From Aquila chrysaetos chrysaetos (lineage: Eukaryota > Chordata > Aves > Accipitriformes > Accipitridae), in the NCBI RefSeq assembly GCF_900496995.4, contig NC_044011.1, positions 7,038,041-7,102,040 of the forward strand: a DNA stretch of 64,000 nt, written 5' to 3'. The position numbers and the translations under genes are program-made. Of the stretch, positions 11,601 to 23,186 are shown piece by piece; the first letter of the stretch is position 1, and the number at the start of each line of letters is the position of its first letter. The notes under the pieces were generated by a model. That model worked only from the letters and a program-made list of their open reading frames with translations. It did no database searches and was not told where the DNA came from.

Positions 11601-12800
11601 TGATTTTCATTTGTATTCTAGACTTAGTCTGTTCCTCAGAGAATGCTTGAGGAAAACTTAGACTTCTAAATATATTATACGTTACAATTAAGTAAAGTCT
11701 AAGAAACTAACCACCATTGTTCTGTAGCAATTAATTTTATTACTGGACATAAGATTGATTTATTCTAGAAGTTCAGAAACAAGCAAACAAACTAAAAAAT
11801 GAGTACAATTTCTCTGTGTCTCAGACTATCAAGAAAACAGCTACATACTGCCAGAAAAATGGTATCCCGTTTCCCAAGATAGAGGATCAGGAAATGGATG
11901 AGAAAAACCCTTCTGAATGTTATATCTTCCGAGGAGACAAGTCATGCCCTACAGTCATGCACTTTCCACTCTTCAACAACAGGAATTGTTCTGGTAACAC
12001 ATACTCTATGCAACTTCATCTCTGTATATTTACATTTCATATTCTCCACCCCCAGTGCCATGCATTTCAGACTCCTTCTTTACTCAGTGCTGCTGCCACG
12101 AATGGACACAGAAGAAAAGGAACAGGGCAGCCTCTCTGTATAATGGATAGAAGCTTGCATGAGCATTAATGTACTCACCCTCTCAGATAGGCGATGTATG
12201 TCCTGAGCTATAAGGATTTTACACACTTCTTGGTTTGTTCTGTAAATCAGTGTAATTAAACTGTGGTCATTCTACTAAAGAGGAGTTGGGGAGGCATTAC
12301 ATTTAGAAGCCAGAGTAGCCAAGTCTGGGATATTTACCACTGCTTCCCTTTACAGTTATTGGTGAAGAACAGGCAGGTCCAGAGTGAGATTTATCCCCCT
12401 CTCTCAGACAACTGATGAAGCAGGTGATGAAAGAGGCACTTCCAGACTCTGACTGATCTCCTCCTCTCTCTTCACTGGCTACAGCAGGATCTTAATGTGA
12501 TATAGGACTTGTATGTGAAACTTGCAGATCTTCAGGGATTAATGTTTTCCTCATGTCCATGCTTTTCTTGAATGATCTTGTAGTTTTCTGTTTGGCATTT
12601 ACTTAAATATTTTGTCTACTTTTTTTCTAGATAAAATAGAAGAATACAGAAAACGGTTTCCTACCTTTTCCTTGTCCTTCCCTGAGGGAGACATCAAAGA
12701 ACTCCTTGAGAAAGCAGGATTGAATGTATCCAACAATAGTGGGAAGATTCTGGATGAGATAAAACGGCTTGTGTCTTCCTCTCATACAAAGGAATTCTGA
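5680..12800 (+). CDS. PLA2G4C-like: Cytosolic phospholipase A2 gamma-like gene, 3' exons (partial)
   Basis: Exons chain in phase: about 5680-5808 (tentative start), 6427-6522, 7503-7657, 11825-11993 and 12631-12800 (TGA). The second reads LTWKWGTTNNFLYN, the group IVC counterpart of the WEWGTTHNFLY block. The third reads LIDAGLAINSAYPLVLR then IISFDFSSGDPFE; the Asp of DAGLAIN is the catalytic Asp of the Ser/Asp dyad. The fourth holds KNGIPFPKIED and VMHFPLFN. The last is the C-terminal tail. These enzymes release fatty acids from membrane phospholipids and lysophospholipids in the cytoplasm. The nucleophile Ser (GxSGS) and N-terminal exons are not in the window and should lie to the left. 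The tail ends SHTKEF, without the CaaX prenylation box known from mammalian PLA2G4C. The 4.2-kb intron before 11825 holds repeats and an LTR. The family call is strong; the start and whether the gene is intact are unknown. Confidence 0.85.
8455..9660. repeat. Degenerate GC-rich tandem duplication, unit about 0.8 kb
   Basis: Two blocks share the same order of short motifs. Around 8461-8680: GCCAGCT, GGGAGCCA, GCAGGGCAGG, GATGGCAGAC, then GGCAGGTCCAGGGTCAAG and GGAAGTCAGT. Around 9300-9510 the same series recurs as GGCCAGCTG, GGGAGCCAGG, AGACAGGGCAGGG, GATGGCAGTC, GGCAGGTCCAAGGTCAA, GGAAGTCAAT. A third, partial echo lies near 9580-9630. Its composition differs sharply from the AT-rich intron around it. 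Family unknown to me. Confidence 0.6.
9669..10257 (-). mobile_element. Solo LTR, inverted (about 589 bp)
   Basis: Read on the minus strand it starts TGGTTTTGGCTGGGATAGAG and ends GGGGTTAATCTATGATACA. It shares the internal landmarks of the LTR at 15286-15880 (GGGATAGAGTTAATTTTC, a GGAATATTCCATACCATATGAC-like TATA region, GCTTTGCTTG and the G-tract). No clear target duplication is visible at these edges. It lies inside the last long intron of the PLA2G4C-like gene, in antisense. Confidence 0.85.
10258..11824. other. Rest of a PLA2G4C-like intron
   Basis: AT-rich sequence running from the inverted LTR to the acceptor TCTGTGTCTCAG before 11825. I see no exon, RNA gene or repeat I can name in it. 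Confidence 0.5.
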
Positions 12801-13767
12801 ATACGAGGGGTTTTTTTTCTTTAGTACAAGATAACAAATTTATGAGTTGCCTTAAATAGTATACTTTACCCCACTGCACTTTTCATTTTGGCCATTTGGT
12901 ATTAGTCTTCATACTGTGCTCTGGACAACTGTAGTGTAGATATTTCCTCTCAGCTACCTCTCTAAGTTCCTCTACAGTCAAAAGAATCAAAAAAGATGCT
13001 CTTAGGGAATGAATCATTTGGCACATTTTAAACATATTTGTGAGGATAACATGGTCTGAGTTTCTGAAGGGCTGAAGAGGCTCCCTTTAAAATTGGCTGA
13101 GATGGAGGCATTGGTGTTTGCAAAGAAATTATAAAAAAACCCAGAAATCTAAAAATAACAAAGAGGAAGAATAAGGGATGAAGGAGAAAGAGAGAGGCTT
13201 TCCACAGAAGAATAGCTAAGCATGCAGCATGACAGATGATAAACAATTAGACAGAAAAGTACTAAATAAACACATTAAAAGGGAAAAAAAGAACCGCTAT
13301 AATTTTTGCTTTTGACAATGGAAGATGAATAAAAGAGAAACCATGAAAGAGACAAAAGTCCAATGATCAGAGACTTACAAACAATGCTGGTAAAACTGGA
13401 CTGTCTCTGCACGAGGTGAGGATGTCTGTCTATATGAACCAAATGTGAACTAGTGCTAGGCTCTGGCTTGCTCATGATATTGGCTTTTCTAACTTCTTTC
13501 TTTTTCTGTATTTCTTGCTTGTTCATTTTTCTGCTCTTTCTGTGTATCATATTTAAACCTAATTGTTTATTAAATATATGAGCTATAGCTTGGTCCTAAT
13601 GGCAGACATATTTGGCTTTGTCCTGCAGTGTACTGCAGAATCCCAGTCAAAGAATGTGTTTGTCATAACTTGACATTGAACAAGTATATCCGTGATATTA
13701 AAAAAACCCCACAAAACAGCCTCCTCTGAGCTGTCCTGGAAATCTTTAACTTGCAAGTGTTTTCTCA
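12801..13767. other. 3' flank of the PLA2G4C-like gene
   Basis: The 3' UTR presumably begins here. AATAAA hexamers occur near 13265 and 13327 and could serve for polyadenylation, but neither is decisive. No other feature was recognised. Confidence 0.4.
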
Positions 13768-13959
13768 TGTTTTCTTGTGTTCAGACTGAACTAAACCCCA
13801 AGAAATTCAATGTAAACACAGGAAAACCCTTTCTGTTTTTAATGCGACAGTGGTTGGACACTAGAACAGGTCACCCAGAGAAGCTGTGGAGTCTCCATCT
13901 GTGGATATATACAATCCCACTTGGGCAAGGTCCTGGGCAACCTGTTTGAGCTGACCCTG
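13768..13959 (+). mobile_element. CR1 fragment, left part, split by an ERV
   Basis: CR1 3' region: AAATTCAATGTAAACACAGG, an ACACTAGAACAGG block and the TCCTGGGCAACCTG block. It stops exactly at the ERV at 13960 and resumes at 15881 with CTTGAGCAGGGGAGGTT, which is the next part of the same CR1 consensus. Confidence 0.87.
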
Positions 13960-14274
13960 TGTACTGCTTTTGTCTAGGAGAGAGCTAATTTTCTTCATAG
14001 TAGCTTGCATGGTGCTGTTGTGGATTTGTGACCAACACAGTGTTGATAACACAACAAAGTTTTAACTATCGCTGAACAGTGCTTGTTCAGTGTCAAGAAT
14101 TACTTATTTTGCTTTGCTTGTGCGCCCAGCTTTTGTTTTACCTATGAAACTGTCTTTCTCTCAACTCAGGAGTTTCTGCAGTTTTACCCTTCTCATTGTC
14201 TCCCCCATTCCACTGGGGGAAAGTGAGTGAGCGCTGTGTAGTGCTTAGCTGCCTATCGGGGTTAACCCACAACA
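13960..14274 (+). repeat. 5' LTR with a deletion of about 280 bp
   Basis: Compared with its 3' partner it lacks the middle part. The junction falls at a shared AAGAATT: in family copies this heptamer follows AGTGTC on the left, and in the 3' LTR it precedes CCTTATTTTGCTTTGC on the right. This suggests a microhomology-mediated deletion after insertion. Confidence 0.85.
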
Positions 14275-14282
14275 ATCCTTTC

Positions 14283-14300
14283 TGGTGCCCAGCATTGAGC
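14283..14300 (+). promoter_or_regulatory. Retroviral primer binding site-like stretch
   Basis: TGGTGCCCAGCATTGAGC lies 8 bases after the 5' LTR end, where a tRNA primer site is expected. A related stretch, TGGTGCCCAGCGTGGGGC, occurs near 59202. Confidence 0.6.
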
Positions 14301-15285
14301 TCAAAGGGTTCAAGATAACATTGGATTTGATTGGAGTGTGTTAGACTGAATTGATAGCTACTACAGCTGTTCAGTTATTGATTGGCAAGCTCCAGTGCTT
14401 GCCACAGAGCTTGCTTGCCTTAATGTATATTAGAGTCTAGTGCTTCTTAGTGGGTTCTTTTGCTGTTTGCTGTACTGCTTATCATCTTACTCTGCTGTGC
14501 CTGGGAACATTTTGCTAACAGCAATGGCCATGTGCCTGGGATGGCAGATAGCCAGGGCATTGCTGCTGTTACTGTGCTGCTGTACTGGACAGCCTGGAAC
14601 TCCAGTGTGAACTCGAGTCAAAGGGACTGTGACCTGTGGGTAAGTCCACGCTGGAGCAAGTATACCTTGAAGCATCTGGGGCTGTGGATAAGTCCTAGCC
14701 GCAGCAGGTGCGCCCCTGAAGAGATTGTGGCCCATGTAAAAGGCCACACTGGAGAAGGTACACCCCTATGGAACTGCATTGTATGGATAAGCCCATGCCA
14801 AAGCAGGGGCAAGGGGAGGCGTTCATTGCAATGTTCAACCCTGTGGCCTGGTCCAAAGGGAGCAGGGGTGGAGATTGTAATGGATATACCTTTAATTTGT
14901 AACCCATGATTTGAGTGGCATGTTATAGAAGTACTATAACAGGAACCACCCAAACCAACAGATGACGAGCCTCACAAGAAGCAGTGCAAGTGCAGCAGTG
15001 ACACGACCTGAGCTGGCTTTGGTGCCTAATAACTCCGCACAACAGTCCAACGCTCCTGACCTGAGCGACTGTCATAGCAGACAGAACCCAAGTGGTGGAC
15101 TAAATGAAGTCAGTGGCCAATATGTGGACATGTTATGCACATTTTACAGGGGTGGCCCACAGACTAAGGGAATTATATCTATGTATAAATCAAAGGACAG
15201 GAAAGGGGGTGGTGATTAATGAGGGTGTATTGGATAATGCGGGTCCTGAGCATGACGTAAATGATATGGAATAAGGGGTGGAGAC

Positions 15286-15880
15286 TGTAGTCGGTCTGGC
15301 TGGGATGGAGTTAATTTTTTTCATAGCAGTTCATATGGTGCCGCCTTTTGTGACCAAAACAGTGTTGACAACACACTGACGTTTTAGCTATTGCTGAACA
15401 GTGTTTCCACACCATCAAAACCTTTTCTGCTTCTCACACTGCCCTGCCAGTGAGTAGGCTGGGGGGTGCACAAGAAGCTAGGAGGGGATACAGCCAGTAC
15501 AGCTGACCCCAACTGACCAAATGGATATTCCATACCATATAATGTCTTGCTCAGCAATAAAAGCTGGGGGAAAGAAGGAGGAAGGGGAGGATGGTTGGAG
15601 TTTTTGGAGTGTTTGTCTTCCCAAGTAACTGTTACGCGTAATGAAGCCCTATTTTCCTGGAAAGGTCTAAACATCTGCCTGCCAATGGGAAGTAGTGAAA
15701 GAATTCCTTATTTTGCTTTGCTTGTGCATGTAGCTTTTGCTTTACCTATTAAACTGTCTTTATCTCAACCCCCAGGTTTTTGCACCTTTACCCTTCTGAT
15801 TGTCTCCCCCATCCCACTGAGGGGGAAGTCAGTGAGCAGCTGTGTGGTGCTTAGCTGCCTGTCGGGGTTAACTCACAACA
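15286..15880 (+). repeat. 3' LTR, full length
   Basis: Starts TGTAGTCGGTCTGGCTGGG, preceded by a purine-rich AATAAGGGGTGGAGAC tract (candidate polypurine tract). A TATA-like ATATAATG lies near 15538 and ATTAAA near 15749. Ends GGGGTTAACTCACAACA. Confidence 0.9.
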
Positions 15881-15950
15881 CCCTGCTTGAGCAGGGGAGG
15901 TTCGACTAGATGATCACAAGAGGTCCCTTCAACCCTCAATGATTCTGTGT
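15881..15950 (+). mobile_element. CR1 fragment, right part of the ERV-split copy
   Basis: Begins with the duplicated ccctg, then CTTGAGCAGGGGAGGTTCG, GATGATCACAAGAGGTCCCTT and ATGATTCTGTG, the CR1 3' terminus. Confidence 0.85.
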
Positions 15951-18035
15951 GGTTATCTGCTACCAAATTGCACATATGTGGAAAATGCTATTTCCTTAAA
16001 CCCAGAATAATGCCTTTTGAATGCTGATACTCATGTTGGAATTCGAGCTGGAATTCAGGGACCTTGGTTGTGGGCAGTGGATGTGCTGAAGCTACTATTT
16101 CGTGGACCCTGGCTCTAGCATGTTTGCCATATCTGTGGTGTGGAGTGCCAAAGCACCATGAAAAAAATATTTTCTTGACAAAGAGCTCTCATTACACACA
16201 CAGACTGCAGAGCCGTGCTGCTTGCCCCAGCAAGGTAGAAACATTTTGCAAATCCTTTTGCATTTGATAATTACCATAATCACACATCCATTCATCAAGG
16301 GTTACATTTCCTCTGGGCATTTAAATACCTCTTCCCATCTTTTTCAAAGATGCGCTCTTTGTCCTCGTGGTGTGGGCATCTTGCAAGATGTGCCAGACTC
16401 AGGCTCCTATGTGCTTTGCCTTTTGGATAGGACCGATTTAATTTCGTTTACCTGCCTAAAATACAGTTGTCATAAACTAGCATTTATGTTTGCCTTTGGA
16501 AGTTTTGATCAAGTTTGTTCTTTCCTCTAAACTATGTGAGCTCAGTTTTTCCATGCAACTTACTGTGGGAGAGTTCAAGTGTGAGACTGTTATCAAACTA
16601 TAAAACACTGGCCTCTGTTTTCTCACTTGGGAGGCACTTAGAATCACAAAAGCAGAGAATCATAGAACAATTTAAATGTGAGTATTTGGGCTGAAGATTG
16701 TCTATCTTTGCTTTAAGAGGGGTCATCATGTGAAAGGACATGTGACACAACATGCAGATTGGAAGAATGAGTAAGGGATTTCAGTCTGAGCATAAGCCAC
16801 AAGCTAACAGGACAGCATGGCCATAATCTAAAACTAAGCTAGTTCCCTTGAATCACTACGGAAAAATGGCACCTTCAGGAAGAGACTTATTTTATGGTAA
16901 GACTGATGTCCAAGACACGATACAACTGTTCAAATGGAGTTGTCTACTGTCAGTAGTAGCTTCTAAGGAAAAAAGATGCTGGAAGTGGCTGCTGAAGGTC
17001 CGACAGCTCTTCCATGAATGGAAACCCAGACATGACTTGACTGGAAAAGGAAAGAAAAATTGCTCAGTTCTAGAAATTATCCTTCATTGCTACAGTTTCA
17101 GACTACTTGAAAAGAATTTCTTATCAGTAGACTCTTACTAACTTGTTTTACATGAACAAATCCGTGGTTCCACTTTATATTAGATCACCTTAGTTCCCTT
17201 TTGCCCTAAGCCTCACAAGAAGGAGTTGGTATGCTGGCAGAATGATGTCAATGTGTAGGAGCTGCAAGGAGTTTCATGAAATCAGCCATCCCATTCTCTT
17301 GTGTCAGGAATGCCTTGTTATCCTTGGTAGTGTTGGTGTAGGCTAGTCTTAACACTTCTTTGTTCCATGTAGTATCCGGAGTGGGTGTGATGGTATCACA
17401 AAATGCTTAAGAGCAACTTAGGTACATGTCATGGTGAATAAGTTGGTAAATACACAGCAGCTGTTTGCTAAACAGATCACAAAGCTGATATAAATGTCAC
17501 CTTTGGGGCCTGTATGGCTGTTCTGCACTGGCGGGGGGGGGTGGTAAGGGAGAGGTGAGTGAGAAAGAGAGAGAAATGGTGCAGGGCTCTTTCTGGATCT
17601 CAGTAAGAAAGGCCCAACAAGAAATGGCCTAGTAGGATAACTGCTTTAATAAGGCAAAGTAAGAAGAGGAATATAGATAATGAGTAAATCTGACATCCCT
17701 TCAGAAGCTGGGCACCTGCCTTCATGCAGCATCAGGCGAGCTTGGATGGATTTTCCCACAATGCGCTGCACAGAGCAGATCCCATCCATAGAGAAAAGCT
17801 CTCCCTTTTGGTCATTTGAGTTATTATATCATTTCCCCAGAAGAAAACAGCTCTGTTCCTAAGGGATGTTCACATGAGACCTTCTTGCTACTCTGTCAGA
17901 TACAGGCAAGGATGCGCAGTTGGCACAATGGCCACTGCCAAGGGGAGCTGCCTGCAGGCTGCTCTGCTGCAATGAGCTCCTGAGTTTATCGTGCGGGCAA
18001 GGGATTTGTGCAGCACAACACAGACCTGAAAGCCA
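15951..18035. other. No recognisable gene
   Basis: Mixed unique sequence. A short CR1-tail-like scrap (GAATCATAGAACAATTTAAA) lies near 16656, and a short G-tract near 17532. Open frames are below 105 codons and lack family features. Confidence 0.5.
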
Positions 18036-18039
18036 CCAC

Positions 18040-18062
18040 AACACAGCACAGCACAGCACAGA
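18040..18062 (+). repeat. (CACAG)n microsatellite
   Basis: A short run of ACAGC units. Confidence 0.8.
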
Positions 18063-21000
18063 GCCTCCTCGGGTTAACTGTTGTGTGGATCACTAACTCC
18101 TAAATGTGCAAGGGTCTCCCAGTCAGAATCAATACAATGGTCTGCTTACGCGGTAGATTTACTCTTTTTCTGCACAGTAATGTATTCTATGTGAATAGTA
18201 TTGTTTTCATAGCCTTAATCAAGTCCCATTTTCACTTTTTCATTCCTTTATAACAAAACACTTCAGTTGGATCAGTTTCCCCACATTTATACAACTGCAT
18301 TATGATGTCTGCATCAAAGAGAGCCATCTAGGCTATGGGTCTGTGGAGGAGTGGGTCCAGGGGAAAGTCAGATGAATGGCGGTAATTGGCAGGGAAATTC
18401 AAAGTAAGGTGATGACAGCACAGAAAGGCTAGAAGAAGTGATGTTGTAAGGAAGGGATAGGACTGGTCATAACAGACAGTAGTGGAAACTTGAGAAGTGT
18501 GTCATGAAAGATGAACATAGAGAGTAGAAGAGACAGGATGAGCCACGATGGAGCTGAGCTCGTTTGGGTGAAGTTGGTTGCCTGATCCTGGTACCTGAAA
18601 TAACTAGCTTATACCAAGACAGCAGGTTCAAAATGCAGGAAGATCAGCTGGAGAGAAAAAAATAATGCAGCTGAAAGGGACTAGTAGGCATTGAGCAACT
18701 TAATGTAACTTTGGACTTGACTCTGTGTTAGGTAAAATATGGGACCAGCTGCTCTCCAGAAGTTCCTTTCAAACAAAACTGGGATAGATGGACTGTGCTG
18801 GAGCAATGATTCCAATCAAGAAAAGCAGTCGCCCCTTTTTCCCAAAGAAGGGCCAAAGACAGATATGTTTCCTGTATTTAGGTCTGGGTCTCATTTCTAG
18901 AATAAAATACTTGAATTTGACATAAGTGGGAGCTTGGGGTATGAACTAACCTGCCATTGAATTCAGGAGAGCACCATCATGCAAAATGGATCTAGTGCCT
19001 ATGGATATGTCTTTCAGAGACTTCTCTGAAAATGACATGAGTGTTCCATATGGTCTCTGTCCTTTTTGTCATACATTTGTACATTTCTGAAAGACTCTAG
19101 TGCAACTCCAGAGGCATCAGATCTACTTATTGCAGCTACTGGATTGTTCCCTACACTTAGATGCATCGGTTTAGGTGTCTTAATCTTGAGCTGAACTGTG
19201 CTGCAGTGTTCTGAATCTGGGGCTGACTCTCCCTCAGATGTCTGGCCACATCCTTAGGTTCCTAAATACCTCTGTCTCTTTGGACTATGCACAACTCAGA
19301 TTATGTGGTAGAAATATAGCCCCCCTAGGAAAAAAAATCTGCAATGCCTTTGATTTAGGGAGTCGCACCAGGTTGCCACAATGGCCCCTTTATCTTTGCC
19401 AACAAAGCAGCTTGAAACTCTTGGTACGATGTCTCTGGTTCTGAGCTGTGCAGGGCTCCAGGGACAGATCCCACCAGATCCTTGAGAGATCCTTCTTGGG
19501 AGGAGTCAGGCATAAATCCACACCTCAATGCTTTGGCCTTGTCATGCCTCAGAATTTCCAAGCCAGCTAAACACAGAGTAGGTGGGAACCAGTTTATGTA
19601 AGCAGCTGTTGGTTTAACTTAATACTAAGCAGCTCAGGAGAGCAACAGATTACAGAGGTCTGTCACTTTGATTCCTAGTGAACAAAGAGGAAAAGAATTG
19701 AGTCAATGTGATAAACAGTTACAAGTGTAGAATCAGAAGTGCCGCATAAACTAATGAGGAAAATCTGCAAGCAAAGACAAGCATGGTAAGTCTATTGAGC
19801 CAAAGGGAGGGAGTGGAGGGCTGTTGGGGATGAGGGGAAAGGAAAGAGAACAAAGGTTTAGTCTCACCGTTGGATACCTTCACTCAATTGTCTACAGTGT
19901 ATGCAGTTACGAGGGACCTAGATGTCTGATCTCCCCTGTTTGCCAGTGAAGGGATCTTTGAGAGCTATAGAGCTGACTGGAAGTAAACATGATATTCTGT
20001 TGCTTAACAAAAGTACCTAGCATATCAAGACATGTCAAAGAGCTTGCACATCCAAACGCTTTCCCCAGGGAGGGACAAGATCCCAGGCATCCTTTGCTAT
20101 GTCTACCAATTCTGCTTTAACATGTAAGTCACACTAGGGCATTGCAGTAAATGCCAGACAGTTCTTTATGATCCAGCATCAGACAGAATTTTGAAAACAA
20201 ACAGAAAAAAATATAAATTCAGTGGTCTAAGACACACAAAAAATTTAAAAAACCACCCCAAAACAAACCCAAAGCAACTCCCCAAGAATTTCTTTACAAT
20301 TTACCCATGAGTTGATAACATTAATATGTCAAGAAGCAATTCTTCCCTTTCTTACAATGACAAGACAGTCAGCTCTGGTTGCCAGCCGGTGTACTGTGAA
20401 TCCACATCCCATTATGTGTGCAGGTACATCTAGATTTCTATCTGACACTATAGCTGGATTTCCATTATATGAAAAGCATTCCATTAACAAGTTGTCCATT
20501 TTGATTTTCCAGTTGAAGAATGCACCACAGATTAGCTTTGCATCTGTGCTTCTGAGCTTCTGTGCAGGCCTCCAGGGTGCTACTCTCACAAGTCTGGAGA
20601 GAGACATTGACAGACTGTTTTCTCACAGCATTGATCATATCCCCAGAGTGGAGCTGTGAGGCAGGTGTACACAGCTCTTTCTAAGGTAAATTGGTTTGTA
20701 TCTACTTCTTTAAGTTCCTCCTGACATTAAGGTATAAGGAGACTGCGGTGACTGCACCTTTCATACCTAGACAGCACAGCAGCATTTCTAGTGTTTCAAA
20801 TGATTCTTTACTGTGTCATTCACAAAGAAGCTCCGTTTGAGAGCAACAGAGGCTTTACATCTGAAAGGAGCAACATGTTAGGTCGGCTATTTTAATTCAA
20901 GGTAATAACAGTAATGCCGTTAATGTAAAACAGAAGAAATATTATATGAATTCAGTAAAGTTTGAGCATTTTGCCCTGCATTTACTCCTACTACAAAACA

Positions 21001-21750
21001 TTGAATTAAAAAGTTAATTTTGCAAGCACTTTCAGCATTTTGGAAAAAATAATGAGAGACAATAAATTGTTTCTCTCTCTGAGACTGGGTGTGCACCACA
21101 GGACCAGGATGAATCATCTTGCAGAGGTGGGTGAATCGCTGACTGAGAAGAAAAGCAGGGAGCTAGAAGATCTAAGTATGGACCTAGCTAACTTAACTTT
21201 GACATATAAAATTGCTCATTTAGATCCAGACTAATCATATTGCCCTCCTTTTATTAGTAGAGGAGAGGTTGGGCAATGAGAGAGGGTTTTGCAGTCCATC
21301 CTAAGGCAGGACATTTACAAGAGGTCACAGAAATCCGTTGTGGTGTTTCCTCTCCACTAATCAAGGGAGATTGCCTCTTGCTAAAAACACCCTATAGTGG
21401 GAGGGAGATGCTTAAATGTGTGTTTAGTGTGTTTTGAGATGTCCTAAGGTTACTGATACATTTGCTTGAGACTGTAGGTTACCTGCCACTTTCTGAAAAG
21501 TGGAGTCCAGGCAGTGAAATACCAGGACATCTCAGTCGGCACTTTCTGACTCCATTTGGGCACCAGGATCCCACTACCGAAGGCTGGTGAGTCACACACC
21601 ATAAAAGATAATATTAGCAGCTCTAACTGGGGTTAGGAGAAATACTCTGAAAGCTCCATGTTGAACCACTGCAGACCTGTTGGGACTCATGTTTCTATCT
21701 GGACATATTTCTGGGGGAAAAAATATGTTACACTGGGTTTTCATAATGGA
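18063..21750. other. Intergenic stretch without a recognised gene
   Basis: No exon, repeat family or RNA gene could be supported. Open frames overlap on opposite strands at 20312-20659 (+) and 20329-20607 (-). Neither shows a domain or membrane pattern that I recognise. Confidence 0.45.
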
Positions 21751-22020
21751 GATTATGGGACCTCATGCATATATATAAGTAGGTATGAATGTATAAATAT
21801 GAACACAAATATCTGTTGAAATAATGATAAAAAACATGGACAGTGTTTATATAAACATATAAACATATATATAAGCATGTAATATTTATAATATACACAA
21901 TATGCATCTATAAAACATATGCAGACTATGGCTGTATATATTATATATCTATACATACCTATGTATATTATCTATACATGTACTTATACATGTATTTTAT
22001 ATATGGAACTATAATTACTG
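21751..22020. promoter_or_regulatory. AT-rich, TATA-rich stretch upstream of the olfactory receptor
   Basis: About 270 bp dominated by ATATAT, ATAAACATAT and TATACAT motifs, 190 bp upstream of the receptor start codon. Upstream AT-rich DNA is common at olfactory receptor promoters, but no defined element (such as an O/E or Lhx site) can be assigned. Confidence 0.3.
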
Positions 22021-22208
22021 GGGGATTTGTTTCTGAGTCATATTTTGGTCCACCATGTGAAATTCATGCATTTTGTCTTCAGTGAGCAAAAGGTGTTTAG
22101 GGCAGCTGTGAAATTCAGACAGTGGAGAGACTGTGGAGCAGATCATCAAGTCTCAACCAAAATCCTTGACTTTCCCTTCACAGCTTTCACCAACTTGCTG
22201 GAAAGAAA

Positions 22209-23186
22209 ATGTCCAACCAAAGTACTGTGACAGAGTTTCTTCTCCTGGGATTCTCTGACACTCGAGAACTGCAGATATTCCACTTTATGGTATTTCTGGG
22301 GATTTATCTGGCTGCCATGGCGGGAAACTTTCTTATCATTGTGGTCATAGCTGTCAGTAATCACCTTCACACCCCCATGTACTTCTTCTTGATGAATTTG
22401 TCCATCTTAGACCTTTCAACCATCTCTGTCACCCTCCCTAAGTCCATGGCCAATTTTCTGTTGAATACCACAGTCATCTCCTATTCTGGCTGTGCCGCCC
22501 AAGTTTTTTTCTTCCATGTCTTTGGTGCTGCTGATCTTGCTTTACTCACGGTCATGGCATATGACCGTTACATTGCTATCTGCAAACCTCTTTACTACAA
22601 GACAATCATGAAGAGGACTACTTGCATCTGCATGGCAGCCAGTGCATGGCTCAGCTGCATCCCTTACTCTGCTCTCCACACTGGGAACATCTTTCGTTTA
22701 TCCTTCTGCAAGTCCAACATCATTGACCAGTTCTTTTGTGAAGTTCCACAGCTTCTCAAGCTTTCCTGCTCTGATTCACACTTTAGTGAAGTTGGGGTTC
22801 TTACATTTAGTTTCCTTTTAGTCATCATCTGTTTTGCTTTTATAAGTATGTCCTATATTCAGATTTTCACTGTGGTCTTGAGAACTCCTGTCAAGGAAAA
22901 ACAGCGTAAAGCTTTTTCCACCTGCATCCCTCATCTCATTGTGGTCTCCATGTTTGTCAGCACTGGTTCTTTCGCCTATCTTAAGCCTGTCTCCAGCTCC
23001 TCATCAGCTCTGGATCTCACAGCTTCTCTTCTCTACTCTGTGTTGCCACCAGTGATAAATCCAGTCATCTACACCATGAGGAACAATGACATCAAAGCTG
23101 CCATGCGAAAATTAACTGACCATAGATTATTACGCAGAATAAATAATCCGTCTTTCTTCATTAGACTCCCTCTGTGTTCTTGGTAA
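22209..23186 (+). CDS. Olfactory receptor, OR14-like (class II), intact
   Basis: One uninterrupted 325-residue frame, the usual length for a single-exon olfactory receptor coding region. These are seven-helix G-protein-coupled receptors of sensory cilia that detect odorants and couple to Golf and cyclic AMP. The N-terminus has an N-glycosylation site (NQS, residues 3-5) and TEFLLLGFSD. GN (39-40) marks helix 1 and PMYFFL (56-61) helix 2. Cys95 and the Cys residues at 167, 177 and 187 fit the conserved disulfides. MAYDRYIAIC (116-125) ends helix 3, KAFSTCIPHL (234-243) begins helix 6 and PVINPVIY (281-288) lies in helix 7. The SFAYLKP block suits OR14, a family greatly expanded in birds. The start is the first ATG that gives the family N-terminus. 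AATAAA hexamers at 23346 and 23693 may end the transcript. The tail after helix 7 (to PLCSW) is slightly long. Ligand unknown. Confidence 0.96.
   Translation: MSNQSTVTEFLLLGFSDTRELQIFHFMVFLGIYLAAMAGNFLIIVVIAVSNHLHTPMYFFLMNLSILDLSTISVTLPKSMANFLLNTTVISYSGCAAQVFFFHVFGAADLALLTVMAYDRYIAICKPLYYKTIMKRTTCICMAASAWLSCIPYSALHTGNIFRLSFCKSNIIDQFFCEVPQLLKLSCSDSHFSEVGVLTFSFLLVIICFAFISMSYIQIFTVVLRTPVKEKQRKAFSTCIPHLIVVSMFVSTGSFAYLKPVSSSSSALDLTASLLYSVLPPVINPVIYTMRNNDIKAAMRKLTDHRLLRRINNPSFFIRLPLCSW

Larger units (their letters stand above)
13960..15880 (+). mobile_element. Internally deleted ERV with both LTRs and 5-bp target duplication
   Basis: The 5' LTR is at 13960-14274 (315 bp), the interior at 14275-15285 and the 3' LTR at 15286-15880 (595 bp). 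Both LTRs begin TGTA and end in TTAAC(C/T)CACAACA. The flanking duplication ccctg is at 13955-13959 and 15881-15885. The interior has a primer-site-like stretch, TGGTGCCCAGCATTGAGC, at 14283-14300. It also has a set of imperfect repeats (GTGGATAAGTCC and GGAGCAAG-type motifs) near 14630-14800. No gag, pro, pol or env domain is visible, so this is a non-autonomous or heavily deleted provirus. The 149-codon open frame at 14460-14909 has no recognisable domain. Confidence 0.92.

Noticed and set aside
20329-20607. 92-codon minus-strand frame with protein-like composition
   Set aside because: A frame of similar length overlaps it on the other strand, and no family, start context or splice signals support it.
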